45,120 bases of DNA from Roseococcus sp. (GCF_019747315.1 NZ_JAIEQY010000040.1:1-45120), one strand, 5' to 3'; positions 24,122-34,310 are shown, numbered from the stretch's first letter. Translations and numbers: made by a program. The notes: generated by a model from the sequence alone, not told the origin.

Positions 24122-25558
24122 TCATGCCGCGCTTTGCGCGGCCGATGGGGCGGAAAAATGCACCCCGCCCGCCCGCAGCGCCGCCTGCAACTCCAGAATG
24201 GAGACCGCGCGGGGCTCTACACCGCGTGACACCGCCAGCGCCGCCGCCGCCCCCGCCGCCTGGCCCGTCATCCAGCATTGCGGGATTTCCCGCAGGAAGG
24301 AGTGGCTGTTGGGGTCGCAGCTCAGATGTCGCCCCGGCGCCAGCAGCCCGTCCAGCCGCTCCGGCACCAGCGCCCCATAGGGCACGGACACATTGGGGAA
24401 TTTCGGGGAGAGGCTGGGCGAGACGCCGATCTCATCCTCCCGCACCCGCCCGTCCCAATCCCCCCGCGTCACCGCCGCCACGCCCTGGAGACGCCGCGCA
24501 TGCCGCACGCCCAGTTGCGGCGCGGAGAGCATGAGGAAGGCATTCTCGAAGCCGGGCGCGCCTTCGCGGTAGAGCGCCAGGTGCTCGGCCATCAGCCGGT
24601 GGCTCTGGATTTCCACGGCCGTCAGATCCTCAACATCCACCGCCGAATAGCCGGAGAGGCGAGGGCCCATGAAGAGCGCCACATCGTCGCGCCAGGAGGC
24701 GAAGGCCTTGTCGAACAGCCGGATGCGCTCCCGCCCGCGTTGCAGGAAGGCGCTGAATTCCCCGGGCTGCTCGGCGCGCCAGCGCTGATAGCGGGGCATG
24801 TTCACGCCGCCGAAGAGCCAGCTGGTGTTCATGCAGTGATGGATGTCGCGCGCGTCGATATCGTCATTGTAGGCGGCGCCGGCCTGGGCGAAGAGGTCGC
24901 CATCGCCCGTCGCATCCACGGTGCAGCGGGCCAGGATGGCGCGCCGCCCCTGCTTGGACTCGAAGAAGGCGCCGCGCACCGCGCCCTCGGCCATGATGGG
25001 GGAGGCGCCCCAGGCGTGGAACAGCAGCTCCGCGCCGGATTCCAGCACCATTTCCTGCGCGGCGAGCTTCATCGCCTCCGGGTCGCAGGTGGGGGAATGG
25101 GTGACGATGCCGTGGAAGGCGCTGGTGCGCGCCGCCCACCAGGCGGCGGTCGCCGCATCGCGTGCGCCCCAGAGCGCCGGCGCCGGGCCGGTCACCGCGC
25201 CGGCGGGCAGGCGGTCCAGGAATTCCTCGGCGAAGCCGCGGATCACCCTCTGGCCGGACCAATCCGTCATCCGGTCAATCCAGATGACAAGGCCGCCGGT
25301 GGAGAGCCCGCCCAGGTGATTGTGCCGCTCCATCAGGATGGTGTGCGCGCCCTGCCGCGCCGCGGCCACGGCGGCGGCGACGCCGGAGGGTCCGCCGCCC
25401 ACCACCAGCACGTCGCAGCGCGCATGCAGGGGGATCTCCCGCGCGGCCTCCGTCACCACTTCGCCGGTTGGCACACGGCGCGTGCGGGCGGGGTCCGCCG
25501 CGAAGGTCTCGCTGCGGAAGAGGAGGCGCCCGCCTTCGGGCTCTGGCGGCTGGGACAT
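24122..25558 (-). CDS. FAD-dependent oxidoreductase (FAD_oxidored family)
   Basis: This 478-residue protein has an N-terminal FAD-binding Rossmann motif (DVLVVGGGPSGVAAAVAAARQG, residues roughly 50-70, given in parts elsewhere), then RHNHLGGLSTGG, and TVDATGDGDLFAQAGA in the middle and CDPNSHSFLREIPQCWMTGQAAG near the C-terminus. This is the pattern of FAD-dependent oxidoreductases of the PF12831 type, often of unknown substrate. The start at ATG 25556-25558 is preferred; the open frame runs further upstream across an unrelated gene. It is convergent with ctrA and divergent from the DUF2272 gene. The substrate cannot be predicted. Confidence 0.86.
   Translation of the reverse strand: MSQPPEPEGGRLLFRSETFAADPARTRRVPTGEVVTEAAREIPLHARCDVLVVGGGPSGVAAAVAAARQGAHTILMERHNHLGGLSTGGLVIWIDRMTDWSGQRVIRGFAEEFLDRLPAGAVTGPAPALWGARDAATAAWWAARTSAFHGIVTHSPTCDPEAMKLAAQEMVLESGAELLFHAWGASPIMAEGAVRGAFFESKQGRRAILARCTVDATGDGDLFAQAGAAYNDDIDARDIHHCMNTSWLFGGVNMPRYQRWRAEQPGEFSAFLQRGRERIRLFDKAFASWRDDVALFMGPRLSGYSAVDVEDLTAVEIQSHRLMAEHLALYREGAPGFENAFLMLSAPQLGVRHARRLQGVAAVTRGDWDGRVREDEIGVSPSLSPKFPNVSVPYGALVPERLDGLLAPGRHLSCDPNSHSFLREIPQCWMTGQAAGAAAALAVSRGVEPRAVSILELQAALRAGGVHFSAPSAAQSAA
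24126..24142. terminator. Possible bidirectional terminator hairpin at the ctrA / FAD-oxidoreductase convergence
   Basis: GCCGCGC and GCGCGGC form a perfect 7-bp stem with TTT loop, overlapping the last codons of the minus-strand oxidoreductase. GCCGCGCTTTGC is also present once as a direct repeat 28 bp upstream, and CCAGCGCTGG lies between. No U-run. Confidence 0.35.
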
Positions 25559-25627
25559 GGCGGGGGCGAGAATAGAACGTCTTGTCCATAAGGGAAGGCT
25601 TTGGCAGAGAGGGGCGTGCCCCGTTCC

Positions 25628-26446
25628 ATGCCCGCCTTGGTGCTGCCCCTGCTGGCCTGGCTCACCGGCTGCGCCGTGGCGCCGCCGCCGGTCGCGCTGC
25701 CGGCGCCGCTCAGCTACCCGCCGGCGGCGCGCGACCGCATGCTGCGCCTGGCCGCCGCCGAGTGGCAGGATTGGGGCTGCGTCACGACCGGCCTGCCCGG
25801 CCCCGCCCTCGCGCCCTGCACGCCCCAGGCGAGCCCCCGCCCCGAGGCCGCGCCGGAGAACTTCCCCCGCGTGCTGGCTTATTGGCGCGCCGTGCCGCAA
25901 TCGGCCGAGGCCATTCCTTCCAACCGCGCGCGGTACGAACGTGCCCTGGCCGGCGCGGGTGGCGGCAATCTGTGGGCTGAGCCCTTCTGGTCCGCCGCGT
26001 TCATCTCCTGGGTGATCGGCGCGGCCGGGGTGGATGCGCCGGAATTCGCGCCCGATGCCGCGCATTCCCGCTACCTCGATCATCTCGACGCGCTGGCCGC
26101 CGCCTGGCCCGCCGCCGCGCCCTTCCTGCCGCGCGACCCCGCGCTTTACGCCCCCGTGCCCGGCGATCTCGTCTGTCGCGACCGCTCCAGCCGGCCCCTG
26201 GGCAACTGGGCCGAGCGCGGCGCCGAACGCGGCCGCTTCCGGCCGATGCATTGCGACATCGTCATCCATGCCTCCCCTGGCGTGGTGGAGGCGGTGGGTG
26301 GCAATGTCAGCGACACGGTGGCGCTCTCGCGCTGGGCGACGGATGGGGAGGGGCGCCTGCTGCCCGATCCGCGGCCGTTTCTCGTCATCATGGAAAACCG
26401 CCTCGGGCGCACGGCGCCCTTTGCCTCTCAGGATTCACGCTCATGA
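25628..26446 (+). CDS. DUF2272-domain lipoprotein
   Basis: This 272-residue protein has a short lipoprotein signal (ALVLPLLAWLTGCAVAP, lipobox LTGC) and a C-terminal domain recognisable as DUF2272: AEPFWSAAFISWVIGAAG, HSRYLDHLDAL, YAPVPGDLVCRDR and MHCDIVIHASPGVVEAVGGN. The domain has some resemblance in layout to NlpC/P60-like folds, but a catalytic triad is not evident to me. It would be anchored to the inner or outer membrane facing the periplasm. ATG 25628 gives a clean signal peptide; a GTG-like earlier in-frame start would spoil it. Its stop overlaps the next ATG (ATGA), so it is probably co-translated with the OYE-family enzyme. Confidence 0.8.
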   Translation: MPALVLPLLAWLTGCAVAPPPVALPAPLSYPPAARDRMLRLAAAEWQDWGCVTTGLPGPALAPCTPQASPRPEAAPENFPRVLAYWRAVPQSAEAIPSNRARYERALAGAGGGNLWAEPFWSAAFISWVIGAAGVDAPEFAPDAAHSRYLDHLDALAAAWPAAAPFLPRDPALYAPVPGDLVCRDRSSRPLGNWAERGAERGRFRPMHCDIVIHASPGVVEAVGGNVSDTVALSRWATDGEGRLLPDPRPFLVIMENRLGRTAPFASQDSRS

Positions 26447-27555
26447 CCGATTTGTTCAGCCCCCTCACCTTGCGCGGTGTGGCCTTCCGCAACCGCATCG
26501 GCGTCTCGCCCATGTGCCAGTATTGCGCGGGCGAGGATGGCAAGCCGACCGATTGGCACATGGCGCATCTCGTCTCCCGCGCCGTCGCCGGCCCCGGCAT
26601 GGTGATGACCGAGGCCGCCGCCGTGACGCCCGAAGGCCGCATCAGCCCTGGTGACCTGGGCATCTGGAGCGATGACCACCTCGCCAGCCACACCCGTCTC
26701 GTCAACGCCATCGCCGCGATGGGCACGGTGCCGGCGATCCAGCTGGCGCATGCCGGCCGCAAGGCCAGCCGCCTGCCGGCCTGGGAAGCCGGCCCCGCCG
26801 TGCCGGGCTGGGAGGCGCTGGGCCCGAGTGCGGCCGCCTTCCAGGGCTATGCCACCCCGCGCGCGATGAGCGAGGCCGAGATCCTCGGCACCATCCAGGC
26901 CTTCGCCGATGCGGCGGTGCGTTCGGTCAAGGCGGGCTACAAGCTGATCGAGCTGCACGCGGCCCATGGCTACCTGGTGCACCAGTTCCTCTCGCCCATC
27001 TCCAACCGCCGCAATGACGGCTGGGGCGGGGATTTCGAGGGCCGCACCCGGCTGATCCGCGAAATCGCCCGCGCCACCCGCGCCGTCATCCCTGATGAAT
27101 TGCCGCTGGCGGTCCGCATCTCGCACACCGATTGGGTCGAGGGCGGCTGGGACACGGCGGAGAGCGTGATGCTGGCCGAGCGGCTGAAGGCGCTGGGCGT
27201 GGATATCGTGGATGTCAGCTCCGGCGGGCTGGATGCGGGGCAGAAGATCCCGCTCGGCCCGGGCTACCAGGTGCCGGGCGCCGAGGCGGTGAAGCAGGGG
27301 GCGGGCATCCCCGTCATGGCGGTCGGCCTGATCACCGAGCCGGCCCAGGCCCAGGCCATCCTCGATGCCGGCCAGGCCGACATGATCTTGCTGGCCCGCG
27401 CCTTCCTGCGTGACCCCTACTGGGTGCTGAACGCGGCCGTGGCGCTGGGGCGGATCGAGGCGCTGCAAATCCCGCCGCAATATGACCGCGCCTGGGGGAG
27501 CCTGGCGAAGTTCAAGTTCGATCCGGAGATCGGCAAGCCGCTGGCGGCGCTGTAG
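26443..27555 (+). CDS. Old Yellow Enzyme-family NADH:flavin oxidoreductase (YqjM-like)
   Basis: This 370-residue FMN-dependent TIM-barrel enzyme reduces activated C=C bonds of enones and xenobiotics. The N-terminus RNRIGVSPMCQYCA places Cys25 at the position of the redox-tuning Cys26 of YqjM, marking the thermophilic-like/YqjM class. HAGRKAS, the substrate-binding ELHAAHGYLVHQFLSP (two His), SNRRNDGWGG and the phosphate-binding MAVGLI/LLARAFLRDP segments are all present. ATG 26443 overlaps the DUF2272 stop by four bases. A palindromic repeat lies immediately downstream. Confidence 0.93.
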   Translation: MTDLFSPLTLRGVAFRNRIGVSPMCQYCAGEDGKPTDWHMAHLVSRAVAGPGMVMTEAAAVTPEGRISPGDLGIWSDDHLASHTRLVNAIAAMGTVPAIQLAHAGRKASRLPAWEAGPAVPGWEALGPSAAAFQGYATPRAMSEAEILGTIQAFADAAVRSVKAGYKLIELHAAHGYLVHQFLSPISNRRNDGWGGDFEGRTRLIREIARATRAVIPDELPLAVRISHTDWVEGGWDTAESVMLAERLKALGVDIVDVSSGGLDAGQKIPLGPGYQVPGAEAVKQGAGIPVMAVGLITEPAQAQAILDAGQADMILLARAFLRDPYWVLNAAVALGRIEALQIPPQYDRAWGSLAKFKFDPEIGKPLAAL

Positions 27556-27561
27556 ATAAGA

Positions 27562-27616
27562 GCCTCCGGCGGCTGGGGCCGTGGGCCTGTTGAGACCCGA
27601 CCCAGCCGCCGGAGGC
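27562..27616. repeat. Dispersed GC-rich palindromic repeat, copy C
   Basis: Perfect 16-bp arms GCCTCCGGCGGCTGGG (27562-27577) and the inverse (27601-27616) enclose 23 bp. It fills the gap between two convergent genes and is well placed to act as a bidirectional terminator. Confidence 0.85.
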
Positions 27617-27622
27617 CCATTC

Positions 27623-28402
27623 TTACCCCTGGACCAAAGCCCGCCAGACCAGCCGGCCCGCAATCGCAGCCAGGCACAGCGCAAAGCCCCAGGCCAAGAG
27701 ACGCTGCGGCAGCCGCCGGCTGAGCCGCGCGGCCCAGGGCGCCACCAGCATGGCCGGCGCCGCCAGCAGCAGCAGCCCCGCAAAGCTCACCTGCCCCAGT
27801 GCCAGGGAAGCGAGGGTGGCCGGCGCGGCGACGGCCAGGTTGAACACCGCACCAGAGCCCACGGCTCGATGCAGCCCCACGCCGAAAAGCCCAAGGGCCG
27901 GCCCGCTCAGCGTCCCCGCCCCCACACCCAGCGCGGCCGAGACGAGGCCGATCAGCCCCGGTGGCAGCCAGCCGATGGCGGAGCGCGGCAGCCCCTCGGC
28001 CAGCCTTGCCCGGTCGCCCAGCAGCAGCGCGCCGCCGAGCGCCGTTGCGATGCCCGCGAAAACGAGGAGGGACAGGGTGGCCGGGGCGAAGGGTGCCAGC
28101 AGCAGCCCCAGCCCCGCGCCCAGGATCATCGCCGGCAGCCAGGCACGCAGCAGCCCGGTCTCCACGCCGCCGCCCTGCGCATGGGCGCGCACCGCGCTGA
28201 CCGAGGAGAGCAGGATCACCGCCTGGGCCGTGCCGATGGCGAGTGGCAGGCGCTCCGGCACCGGCAGATGGGCCAGGATTTCCAGCAGCGCCGGCACGGC
28301 GATGACCCCGCCGCCGATCCCCAGCAAGCCACCCGCCAGGCCAATGGCCAGGCCTGCCAGCAGCAGCAGGATCAGGCTCCAGAAGGCGAGGTCCCCAGCC
28401 AC
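27623..28402 (-). CDS. TauE/SafE (TSUP) family permease
   Basis: This 259-residue membrane protein has about eight hydrophobic segments and the TSUP hallmark LAGGLLGIGGGVIAVPALL in the N-terminal half, mirrored by LGVGAGTLSGPALGLFGV in the second half. The family exports sulfite, sulfoacetate or other sulfur-containing and organic anions. GTG at 28402-28400 is the likely start, 14 bp after the trpA stop and with GAGG about 11 bases before it; longer frames would run into trpA. It sits at the end of the trp run but has no known role in tryptophan synthesis. Confidence 0.86.
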   Translation of the reverse strand: MAGDLAFWSLILLLLAGLAIGLAGGLLGIGGGVIAVPALLEILAHLPVPERLPLAIGTAQAVILLSSVSAVRAHAQGGGVETGLLRAWLPAMILGAGLGLLLAPFAPATLSLLVFAGIATALGGALLLGDRARLAEGLPRSAIGWLPPGLIGLVSAALGVGAGTLSGPALGLFGVGLHRAVGSGAVFNLAVAAPATLASLALGQVSFAGLLLLAAPAMLVAPWAARLSRRLPQRLLAWGFALCLAAIAGRLVWRALVQG

Positions 28403-28415
28403 GCCGGGGCTAACC

Positions 28416-29284
28416 TCAGCCCCGGACCGCGGCGGCCAGTTCGCGCACCTGGTCCAGCACGCGGCGCACGCTGTCCGGCTTGGCGCGGCCCTGCTCATCC
28501 AGCGACTTGGCCAGGGTGTCGATCAGCACACTCGCCACCACGGCACCATCAGCGACCTTGGAGGCAAAGCCCGCCTGCTCGGGCGTGCGCACGCCGAAGC
28601 CGATGCAGATCGGCAGGTCGGTATGGGCGCGGATGCGCGGGATGGCCGCGCGCAGCGCCTCGGGGTCGGCGCTGCGGGTGCCGGTGATGCCGGTGATGGC
28701 GACGTAGTAGACGAATCCGGAGGAAGCGTTCAGCACCAGCGACAGCCGCGCGTCATCGGTCGTCGGCGCCACCAGGCGAATGATGTCCATGCCGGCCGCG
28801 AGCGCCGCCGGGGCCAGCACCTCGGCCTCCTCGGGCGGCATGTCCACGACGATCAGGCCATCCACGCCGCTCGCGGCCGCATCGGTGACGAAGCGATCCG
28901 CGCCGTAGGAGAGGATGGGGTTGAGGTAACCCATGAGGATCACCGGCGTCGCGTCATCCTCCTGGCGGAAGTCGCGCACCATGGCCAGCGTGCCGGCCAG
29001 CGTGGCGCCCGCCTTCAGCCCGCGCTGGGCGGCGAGCTGGATGATGGGGCCATCGGCCATGGGGTCGGTGAAGGGAACGCCGATCTCGATCAGGTCGGCC
29101 CCCGCGCCGGGCATGCCGCGCAGGATGGCCATGCTGGTGGCGGGGTCGGGGTCATAGGCTTCGAGATAGGGGATGAGCGCGCCGCGGCCTTCGGCCTTCA
29201 GTGCGGCGAAACGGGCGGCGATGCGGCCTTGGCCGCGCAGCTTTGCGTCGCCGCGCGACACAGCCATGCCGAGATCGGACGCGC

Positions 29285-29288
<4 letters not shown>
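28416..29288 (-). CDS. trpA: Tryptophan synthase alpha chain
   Basis: The alpha subunit cleaves indole-3-glycerol phosphate to indole and G3P. The catalytic Glu and Asp are in [16 protein letters not shown], and the phosphate-binding loop is near [10 protein letters not shown]. The usual AGDPD motif reads AYDPD, a small deviation. I start at GTG 29288-29286 because it overlaps the trpB stop by four bases, the classic trpBA coupling; ATG at 29267 is an alternative that would give an N-terminus closer to most homologues. It would form an alpha2beta2 complex with TrpB from the preceding gene. Confidence 0.93.
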
Positions 29289-30526
<1,238 letters not shown>

Positions 30527-30595
30527 CGGAGCATTCCCGAGCAGAGGCGTTTCGCCAGTGTCATACAGAAGGGATCAACTTTTCCCAACCCCTGC

Positions 30596-31237
30596 TCACC
30601 CCCTGCGGGCTGCGGCGATGAAGGCCCGGATCAGCCCCGCATCCTTCACGCCCCGCGCGCGCTCGACGCCCGAGGAAACATCCACGCCCGGGGCGCCGCT
30701 GGCCGCGATGGCCGCGGCCACATTGGCGGGGGTGAGGCCGCCCGCCAGCAGCCAGGGGCGGTTGATGCGGGCCAGGCGCGCCAGGCGCCATTCGAAGGGC
30801 GCCGCATTGCCGCCCGGCAGCACCGCATCGGGCGGCGGCTTGGCATCCAGCAGCAGCCGGTCCGCCACCGGCTCGTAATCCGCGATCTGCGCGAGATCAG
30901 CCTCGTTCGCGATGCCCAGCGCCTTCATGACCGGCACGCCGAAGCGGATGCGGATTTCGGCCACGCGGGCCGGGCTCTCCTCGCCATGCAGCTGGATCAC
31001 GTCCAGCGCGGTGCTGGCCAGCGCCGCTTCCAGCAGCGCATCCGCCGGGTCCACGAAAAGGCCGACGCGGCGCGGCCCGCCTTCCAGGCTGGCCGAGATC
31101 GCGCCGGATTGGGCGGGGGTGACGGCGCGCGGCGAGGGCGGGAAATAGACGAAGCCCACGAAATCCGCCCCGGCCTCGGCCGCCCAGCGCAGCGCCTCGG
31201 GCGTGTTCACACCGCAGATCTTGACCTCGATGCTCAT
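30596..31237 (-). CDS. trpF: Phosphoribosylanthranilate isomerase
   Basis: This 213-residue TIM-barrel enzyme performs the Amadori rearrangement of the tryptophan pathway. Catalytic Cys is in [11 protein letters not shown] and the general acid Asp in [17 protein letters not shown] and GVDVSSGVE (phosphate binding) are present. ATG at 31235-31237 overlaps the pyrF stop by four bases (ATGA), so expression is tied to pyrimidine synthesis as well as to trpB downstream. Confidence 0.95.
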   Translation of the reverse strand: MSIEVKICGVNTPEALRWAAEAGADFVGFVYFPPSPRAVTPAQSGAISASLEGGPRRVGLFVDPADALLEAALASTALDVIQLHGEESPARVAEIRIRFGVPVMKALGIANEADLAQIADYEPVADRLLLDAKPPPDAVLPGGNAAPFEWRLARLARINRPWLLAGGLTPANVAAAIAASGAPGVDVSSGVERARGVKDAGLIRAFIAAARRG

Positions 31238-31947
31238 CGCGTGAGGCTGGCGGTGATGGCGGCGGCGGCGGCGGCGGGGTCCGCGGCCTCGGTGATGGGC
31301 CGGCCGACCACGATCCAATCGGCGCCGGCGGCCACGGCATCCGCGGGCGTGGCGATGCGCGCCTGGTCGCCGGCGGCGCTGCCCAGGGGGCGGATGCCGG
31401 GGACCACCAGCATCGGCGCCTCGCCCAGGGCATCGCGGATCAGCGAGACCTCGCGCGGGGAACAAACCAGCCCATCGGCGCCCGCATCCATGGCCATGCG
31501 CGCCAGGCGCAGCACCTGCTGGGCAGGGCCGCCGGCCACGCCCACCGCGCCCAGCTGCTCGGCATCCATGCTGGTGAGGACGGTGACGGCGAGCAGGATG
31601 GGGCGCGCGGCCCCCGCCGCCTCGGCCGCCTTGCGCGCGGCGGTGATCATGGCCGGCCCGCCGCCCGCATGCAGCGTCAGCATCGAAGCCCCGAGCGGTG
31701 CCAGCGAGCCGACCGCGCCGGCCACCGTGTTGGGGATGTCATGCAGCTTGAGGTCGAGAAAGACCGGCGCATGGGAGGCAAGCCGCGCCAAGGCCGGCGG
31801 CCCGGCGGCGCAGAACAATTCCAGCCCCAGCTTCACCAGACCTGCGGCGGGCGCGACCTGGCGGGCCAGCGCCTCGGCGTGGGGGAGGTGCGGCGTATCC
31901 AGGGCGACGATCAGCCGGCCCTGGGGGCCGGTGGGGCGATGCAGCAT
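31234..31947 (-). CDS. pyrF: Orotidine 5'-phosphate decarboxylase
   Basis: This 237-residue enzyme makes UMP from OMP in the last step of pyrimidine synthesis. The charged catalytic network is in [13 protein letters not shown] (Asp-Lys-x-x-Asp), and the start [10 protein letters not shown] and the phosphate site VVPGIRP are clear. ATG 31945-31947 gives the normal length. It lies between lapA and trpF; this pairing is conserved in several Acetobacteraceae and related Rhodospirillales as far as I recall. Confidence 0.95.
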   Translation of the reverse strand: MLHRPTGPQGRLIVALDTPHLPHAEALARQVAPAAGLVKLGLELFCAAGPPALARLASHAPVFLDLKLHDIPNTVAGAVGSLAPLGASMLTLHAGGGPAMITAARKAAEAAGAARPILLAVTVLTSMDAEQLGAVGVAGGPAQQVLRLARMAMDAGADGLVCSPREVSLIRDALGEAPMLVVPGIRPLGSAAGDQARIATPADAVAAGADWIVVGRPITEAADPAAAAAAITASLTR

Positions 31948-31963
31948 GACTCGAAAAAATTCC

Positions 31964-32251
31964 TCAGCGCGGCTTGGCGGGCCTGGGATCGCGGCTGGCG
32001 AGTTCGGCGTCAAGCAGGGCGGCGGCCTGGCGCAGCTGCGACGCACTGCGCCGCGCCGGCAGATGGGCCAGCCAGACGGTCAGCCCCCCCGCCAGGAAGG
32101 TGACGAGGCAGGGTGCCAGGATGGCCTGCCAGAGCGGCAATTCCGCCACCCATCCCTCAGGCCAGAAGGTGATGGCGACGGGCTGCGGATTGGCCAGGGC
32201 GAAGGCGGCCAGCGCCACCGCGAGCAGGGCGGGCGGCAGATAGGCGATCAC
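31964..32251 (-). CDS. LapA-family small membrane protein
   Basis: This 95-residue protein has two transmembrane segments (about 5-22 and 40-60) separated by a short loop with [11 protein letters not shown], and a cytoplasmic charged tail. It matches the lipopolysaccharide assembly protein A domain family, a frequent neighbour of ihfB. In E. coli LapA works with LapB in control of LPS synthesis; whether that holds here is unknown. Its ATG overlaps the ihfB stop (ATGA). Confidence 0.78.
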   Translation of the reverse strand: MIAYLPPALLAVALAAFALANPQPVAITFWPEGWVAELPLWQAILAPCLVTFLAGGLTVWLAHLPARRSASQLRQAAALLDAELASRDPRPAKPR

Positions 32252-32550
32252 TCGCCCTCGCCGGGGTCCCGGCCACCATTGACGCGGGCGCGCAATTCCT
32301 TGCCCGGCCGGAAATGCGGCATGCCCTTGCCTTCCACCGACACGGCCTCACCCGTGCGGGGGTTGCGGCCCTGGCGCGGGTCCCGCTTGCGGGTGGTGAA
32401 GGCGCCGAAGCCGCGCAGCTCCACCCGGTCCCCGCGGGCGAGGGCGGCGCTGACCTCCTCGAAAATGGTGCCCACCACCAGCTCGATGTCGGGCAGGCGC
32501 AGATGGGGGTGCTGCATGGCGAGATGCGCGATCAATTCGCTCTTTGTCAC
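32248..32550 (-). CDS. ihfB: Integration host factor subunit beta
   Basis: This HU/IHF-family DNA-bending protein is 100 residues when started at GTG 32550-32548, giving [11 protein letters not shown], the family N-terminus. The beta-arm region and [23 protein letters not shown], with the DNA-intercalating proline region, are present. An in-frame ATG at 32577 would add nine residues, but a likely promoter's -10 box overlaps that position, which favours the GTG; GAGGG lies 5 bases before it. IHF beta pairs with IHF alpha encoded elsewhere. Confidence 0.92.
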   Translation of the reverse strand: MTKSELIAHLAMQHPHLRLPDIELVVGTIFEEVSAALARGDRVELRGFGAFTTRKRDPRQGRNPRTGEAVSVEGKGMPHFRPGKELRARVNGGRDPGEGE

Positions 32551-32575
32551 GGGACCCTCAAAGCTGTGCCGGACC

Positions 32576-32604
32576 ATAGCATGACGAGTCAAAGGGTTTT
32601 GCAA
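32576..32604 (-). promoter_or_regulatory. Possible promoter for ihfB-lapA-pyrF-trp
   Basis: On the minus strand TTGCAA (32604-32599) and TGCTAT (32581-32576) are spaced by 17 bp and lie about 25-55 bp before the ihfB GTG. Both hexamers are reasonable sigma-70 matches. Prediction only. Confidence 0.4.
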
Positions 32605-32619
32605 GCTTTGAGTGAGGTC

Positions 32620-33537
32620 TCATCGGGGGAGAAGCTGCCCCGGCCACCAGCCTTCGGCCCGCAGCATCCCGGCAGCCCCCTGCCAGAAGCCCAGCGAGGC
32701 CATGGAGAGCACACGCTCGGCCGTGCCGCGGGGGTCGAGGTCCCGCAGGCGGAGATCGGCGGGCAGGTTGTGGGTTTCGGCCAGCCAGCGCCGGGCCTCG
32801 GCCTCGCCACCGATGGCGTCCACCAGGCCCGCCGCCACGGCCTGGCGGCCGGTCATGACGCGGCCATCGGCCAATTCGCGCACGCGCTCCTCCGGCATGT
32901 TGCGGCCGGTGGCGACCATGGCGACGAATTGGCTCTGCATGTCCTGCACCACGGCGTTGAGCGAGGCGCGGCCCTGCTCGGTCAGCGGGCGGAAGGGGCT
33001 GGGCTGGTCCTTCAAGGGGCCGGAGGTCAGCGCCTCGGCCCGCAGGCCCAGGCGGTCCATCAGCTCCGAGACCTCGAAGGATTGCAGGATGACGCCGATC
33101 GAGCCGGTCAGCGTCGCCTCGCGGGCGAAGATTCGCTCGGCCGGCACCGCCACCATGTAGCCGGCCGAAGCGGCGGTGCCGCCCATGACCGCGACCACGG
33201 GCTTGCCGGCGGCGCGCACGCCGCGGATGGCGGTGTGCAGCGCCTCACCCCCCGCGACGGTGCCGCCGGGGCTGTCGATCGCCACCAGGAGGGCACGGAC
33301 CTGGGAATCGCGGCCGGCGCGCTCGACCAGGCGGACCAGTTCGCGGTTGTCGGTGATGGTGCCGGTCAGTGGCAGGCGCGCCACATGCTCGCCGCCCAGC
33401 CCCGCGCTGTCGGGCAGGGGGCCGCTGAAGAAGGCGGCCGCGCCGAGCACGGCGCCGAGGATGAGCGCGCCGCGCCAGAAGCCGAGCTGGCGCTTGAGGC
33501 GGCGGCGGTCGAGAAGGAGGTCGGGCTCCAGGGCCAT
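32620..33537 (-). CDS. sppA: Signal peptide peptidase SppA
   Basis: This 305-residue short-form SppA is anchored by one N-terminal membrane segment (about 21-38) and degrades leftover signal peptides. The Ser-Lys dyad is S124 (GGTAASAGYMVA) and K176 (TSGPLKDQPSPF), and the TGSIGVI motif is conserved. I prefer ATG 33535-33537; an in-frame GTG nine codons upstream is possible. It precedes ihfB on the same strand, as in many alphaproteobacteria. Confidence 0.93.
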   Translation of the reverse strand: MALEPDLLLDRRRLKRQLGFWRGALILGAVLGAAAFFSGPLPDSAGLGGEHVARLPLTGTITDNRELVRLVERAGRDSQVRALLVAIDSPGGTVAGGEALHTAIRGVRAAGKPVVAVMGGTAASAGYMVAVPAERIFAREATLTGSIGVILQSFEVSELMDRLGLRAEALTSGPLKDQPSPFRPLTEQGRASLNAVVQDMQSQFVAMVATGRNMPEERVRELADGRVMTGRQAVAAGLVDAIGGEAEARRWLAETHNLPADLRLRDLDPRGTAERVLSMASLGFWQGAAGMLRAEGWWPGQLLPR

Positions 33538-33599
33538 GATGCGTTCCGTGGTTGCCCCCCTCACATAGGGTGGGCAGGGCGGAGTGCGAAGGCTGGTGG

Positions 33600-33628
33600 T
33601 GGACAGGCCCGCCTGCTGGCGCTATGGA
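33600..33628 (+). promoter_or_regulatory. Possible tRNA-Thr promoter
   Basis: TGGACA (33600-33605) and TATGGA (33623-33628) are spaced by 17 bp; a start site about 7 bp later would fall some 10 bp before the mature tRNA. Prediction only. Confidence 0.35.
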
Positions 33629-33644
33629 CCGGCGCATCCAAGGC

Positions 33645-33719
<75 letters not shown>

Positions 33720-33749
33720 CCTCCCCCTTGATCACAAAATGCCGTGTCA

Positions 33750-33812
33750 CAGGCGCGCCGCGCCCCGGCAGGACGCACAGCTTGCCAGGCGCGCCGCGCC
33801 CGGCCAGGACGC
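33750..33812. repeat. Pair of near-identical 27-bp direct repeats after tRNA-Thr
   Basis: The sequence beginning CAGGCGCGCCGCGCCC and ending AGGACGC occurs at 33750-33776 and 33786-33812 with small internal differences. No ORF with homology covers it. It may be remnant DNA from rearrangement beside the tRNA gene. Confidence 0.55.
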
Positions 33813-33815
33813 GCG

Positions 33816-33845
33816 CCTCGGGCGATGCTTGCGCATCGCCCGAGG
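33816..33845 (-). terminator. Perfect 13-bp stem hairpin downstream of duplicated gene copy 1
   Basis: CCTCGGGCGATGC and GCATCGCCCGAGG enclose a TTGC loop, 12 bp beyond the stop of the minus-strand gene at 33858. A decayed version with 8-bp arms (CCTCGGGC/GCCCGAGG, 35071-35098) follows copy 2, so the hairpin belongs to the duplicated unit. No U-run is present. Confidence 0.6.
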
Positions 33846-33857
33846 GTATCGCCCGCC

Positions 33858-34310
33858 TTACCGGCGGCCAGGGCAATCCGGCGTCAGCGCATTCACCACC
33901 GCCCAGGCATCCGGCAGCCGGCTCAGCTGATTGATCTGCCCCGGGACACGGAGGATGCCGACCACCACGTCGATCGGCTGATACGACGTCATGGTGAAGG
34001 TGCGCGAAGGTTCCGACCAGCGCGAGCCGGGCGGGAAGTTCCCCGCCAGCGCGGGGCGCACCGTGAGGCTGACGGTCCCCGAGGATTGGTTCTGGAACTG
34101 CGCGTGGTAGCTGACCAGGGTGTGGTCGGACTTCACATCCGGCACGGCATAGGCCTGATAGACCACCAGCTGGCTCACCGTCGCGGGCGCCACCGGGGGG
34201 AAGGGGAGCTGAGCCACACAAAGCTGGCGCTGCTGCGCCGCCGCCGGAAGGGCAAGACCCACTGTTCCCATGATGGCCAGCGCGGAGAGCAGGATTCGAG
34301 TCGTTTTCAT
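33858..34310 (-). CDS. Secreted two-cysteine protein of unknown function, copy 1
   Basis: I do not recognise the family. The 150-residue product has a clear Sec signal (MKTTRILLSALAIMG ... AAAQ) and a mature domain of about 125 residues rich in Thr, Val and aromatic residues, suggesting a beta-sandwich. Two cysteines, one just after the signal (QLCVAQL) and one near the C-terminus (PDCPGRR), could form a disulfide joining the ends. A paralogue at 35111-35563 is about 85% identical by my count: signal and 5' region nearly identical, mature part differing at some 20 positions. Upstream on the same strand lies a DCC/DUF393 protein, and this pair is duplicated as a unit. Confidence 0.75.
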   Translation of the reverse strand: MKTTRILLSALAIMGTVGLALPAAAQQRQLCVAQLPFPPVAPATVSQLVVYQAYAVPDVKSDHTLVSYHAQFQNQSSGTVSLTVRPALAGNFPPGSRWSEPSRTFTMTSYQPIDVVVGILRVPGQINQLSRLPDAWAVVNALTPDCPGRR

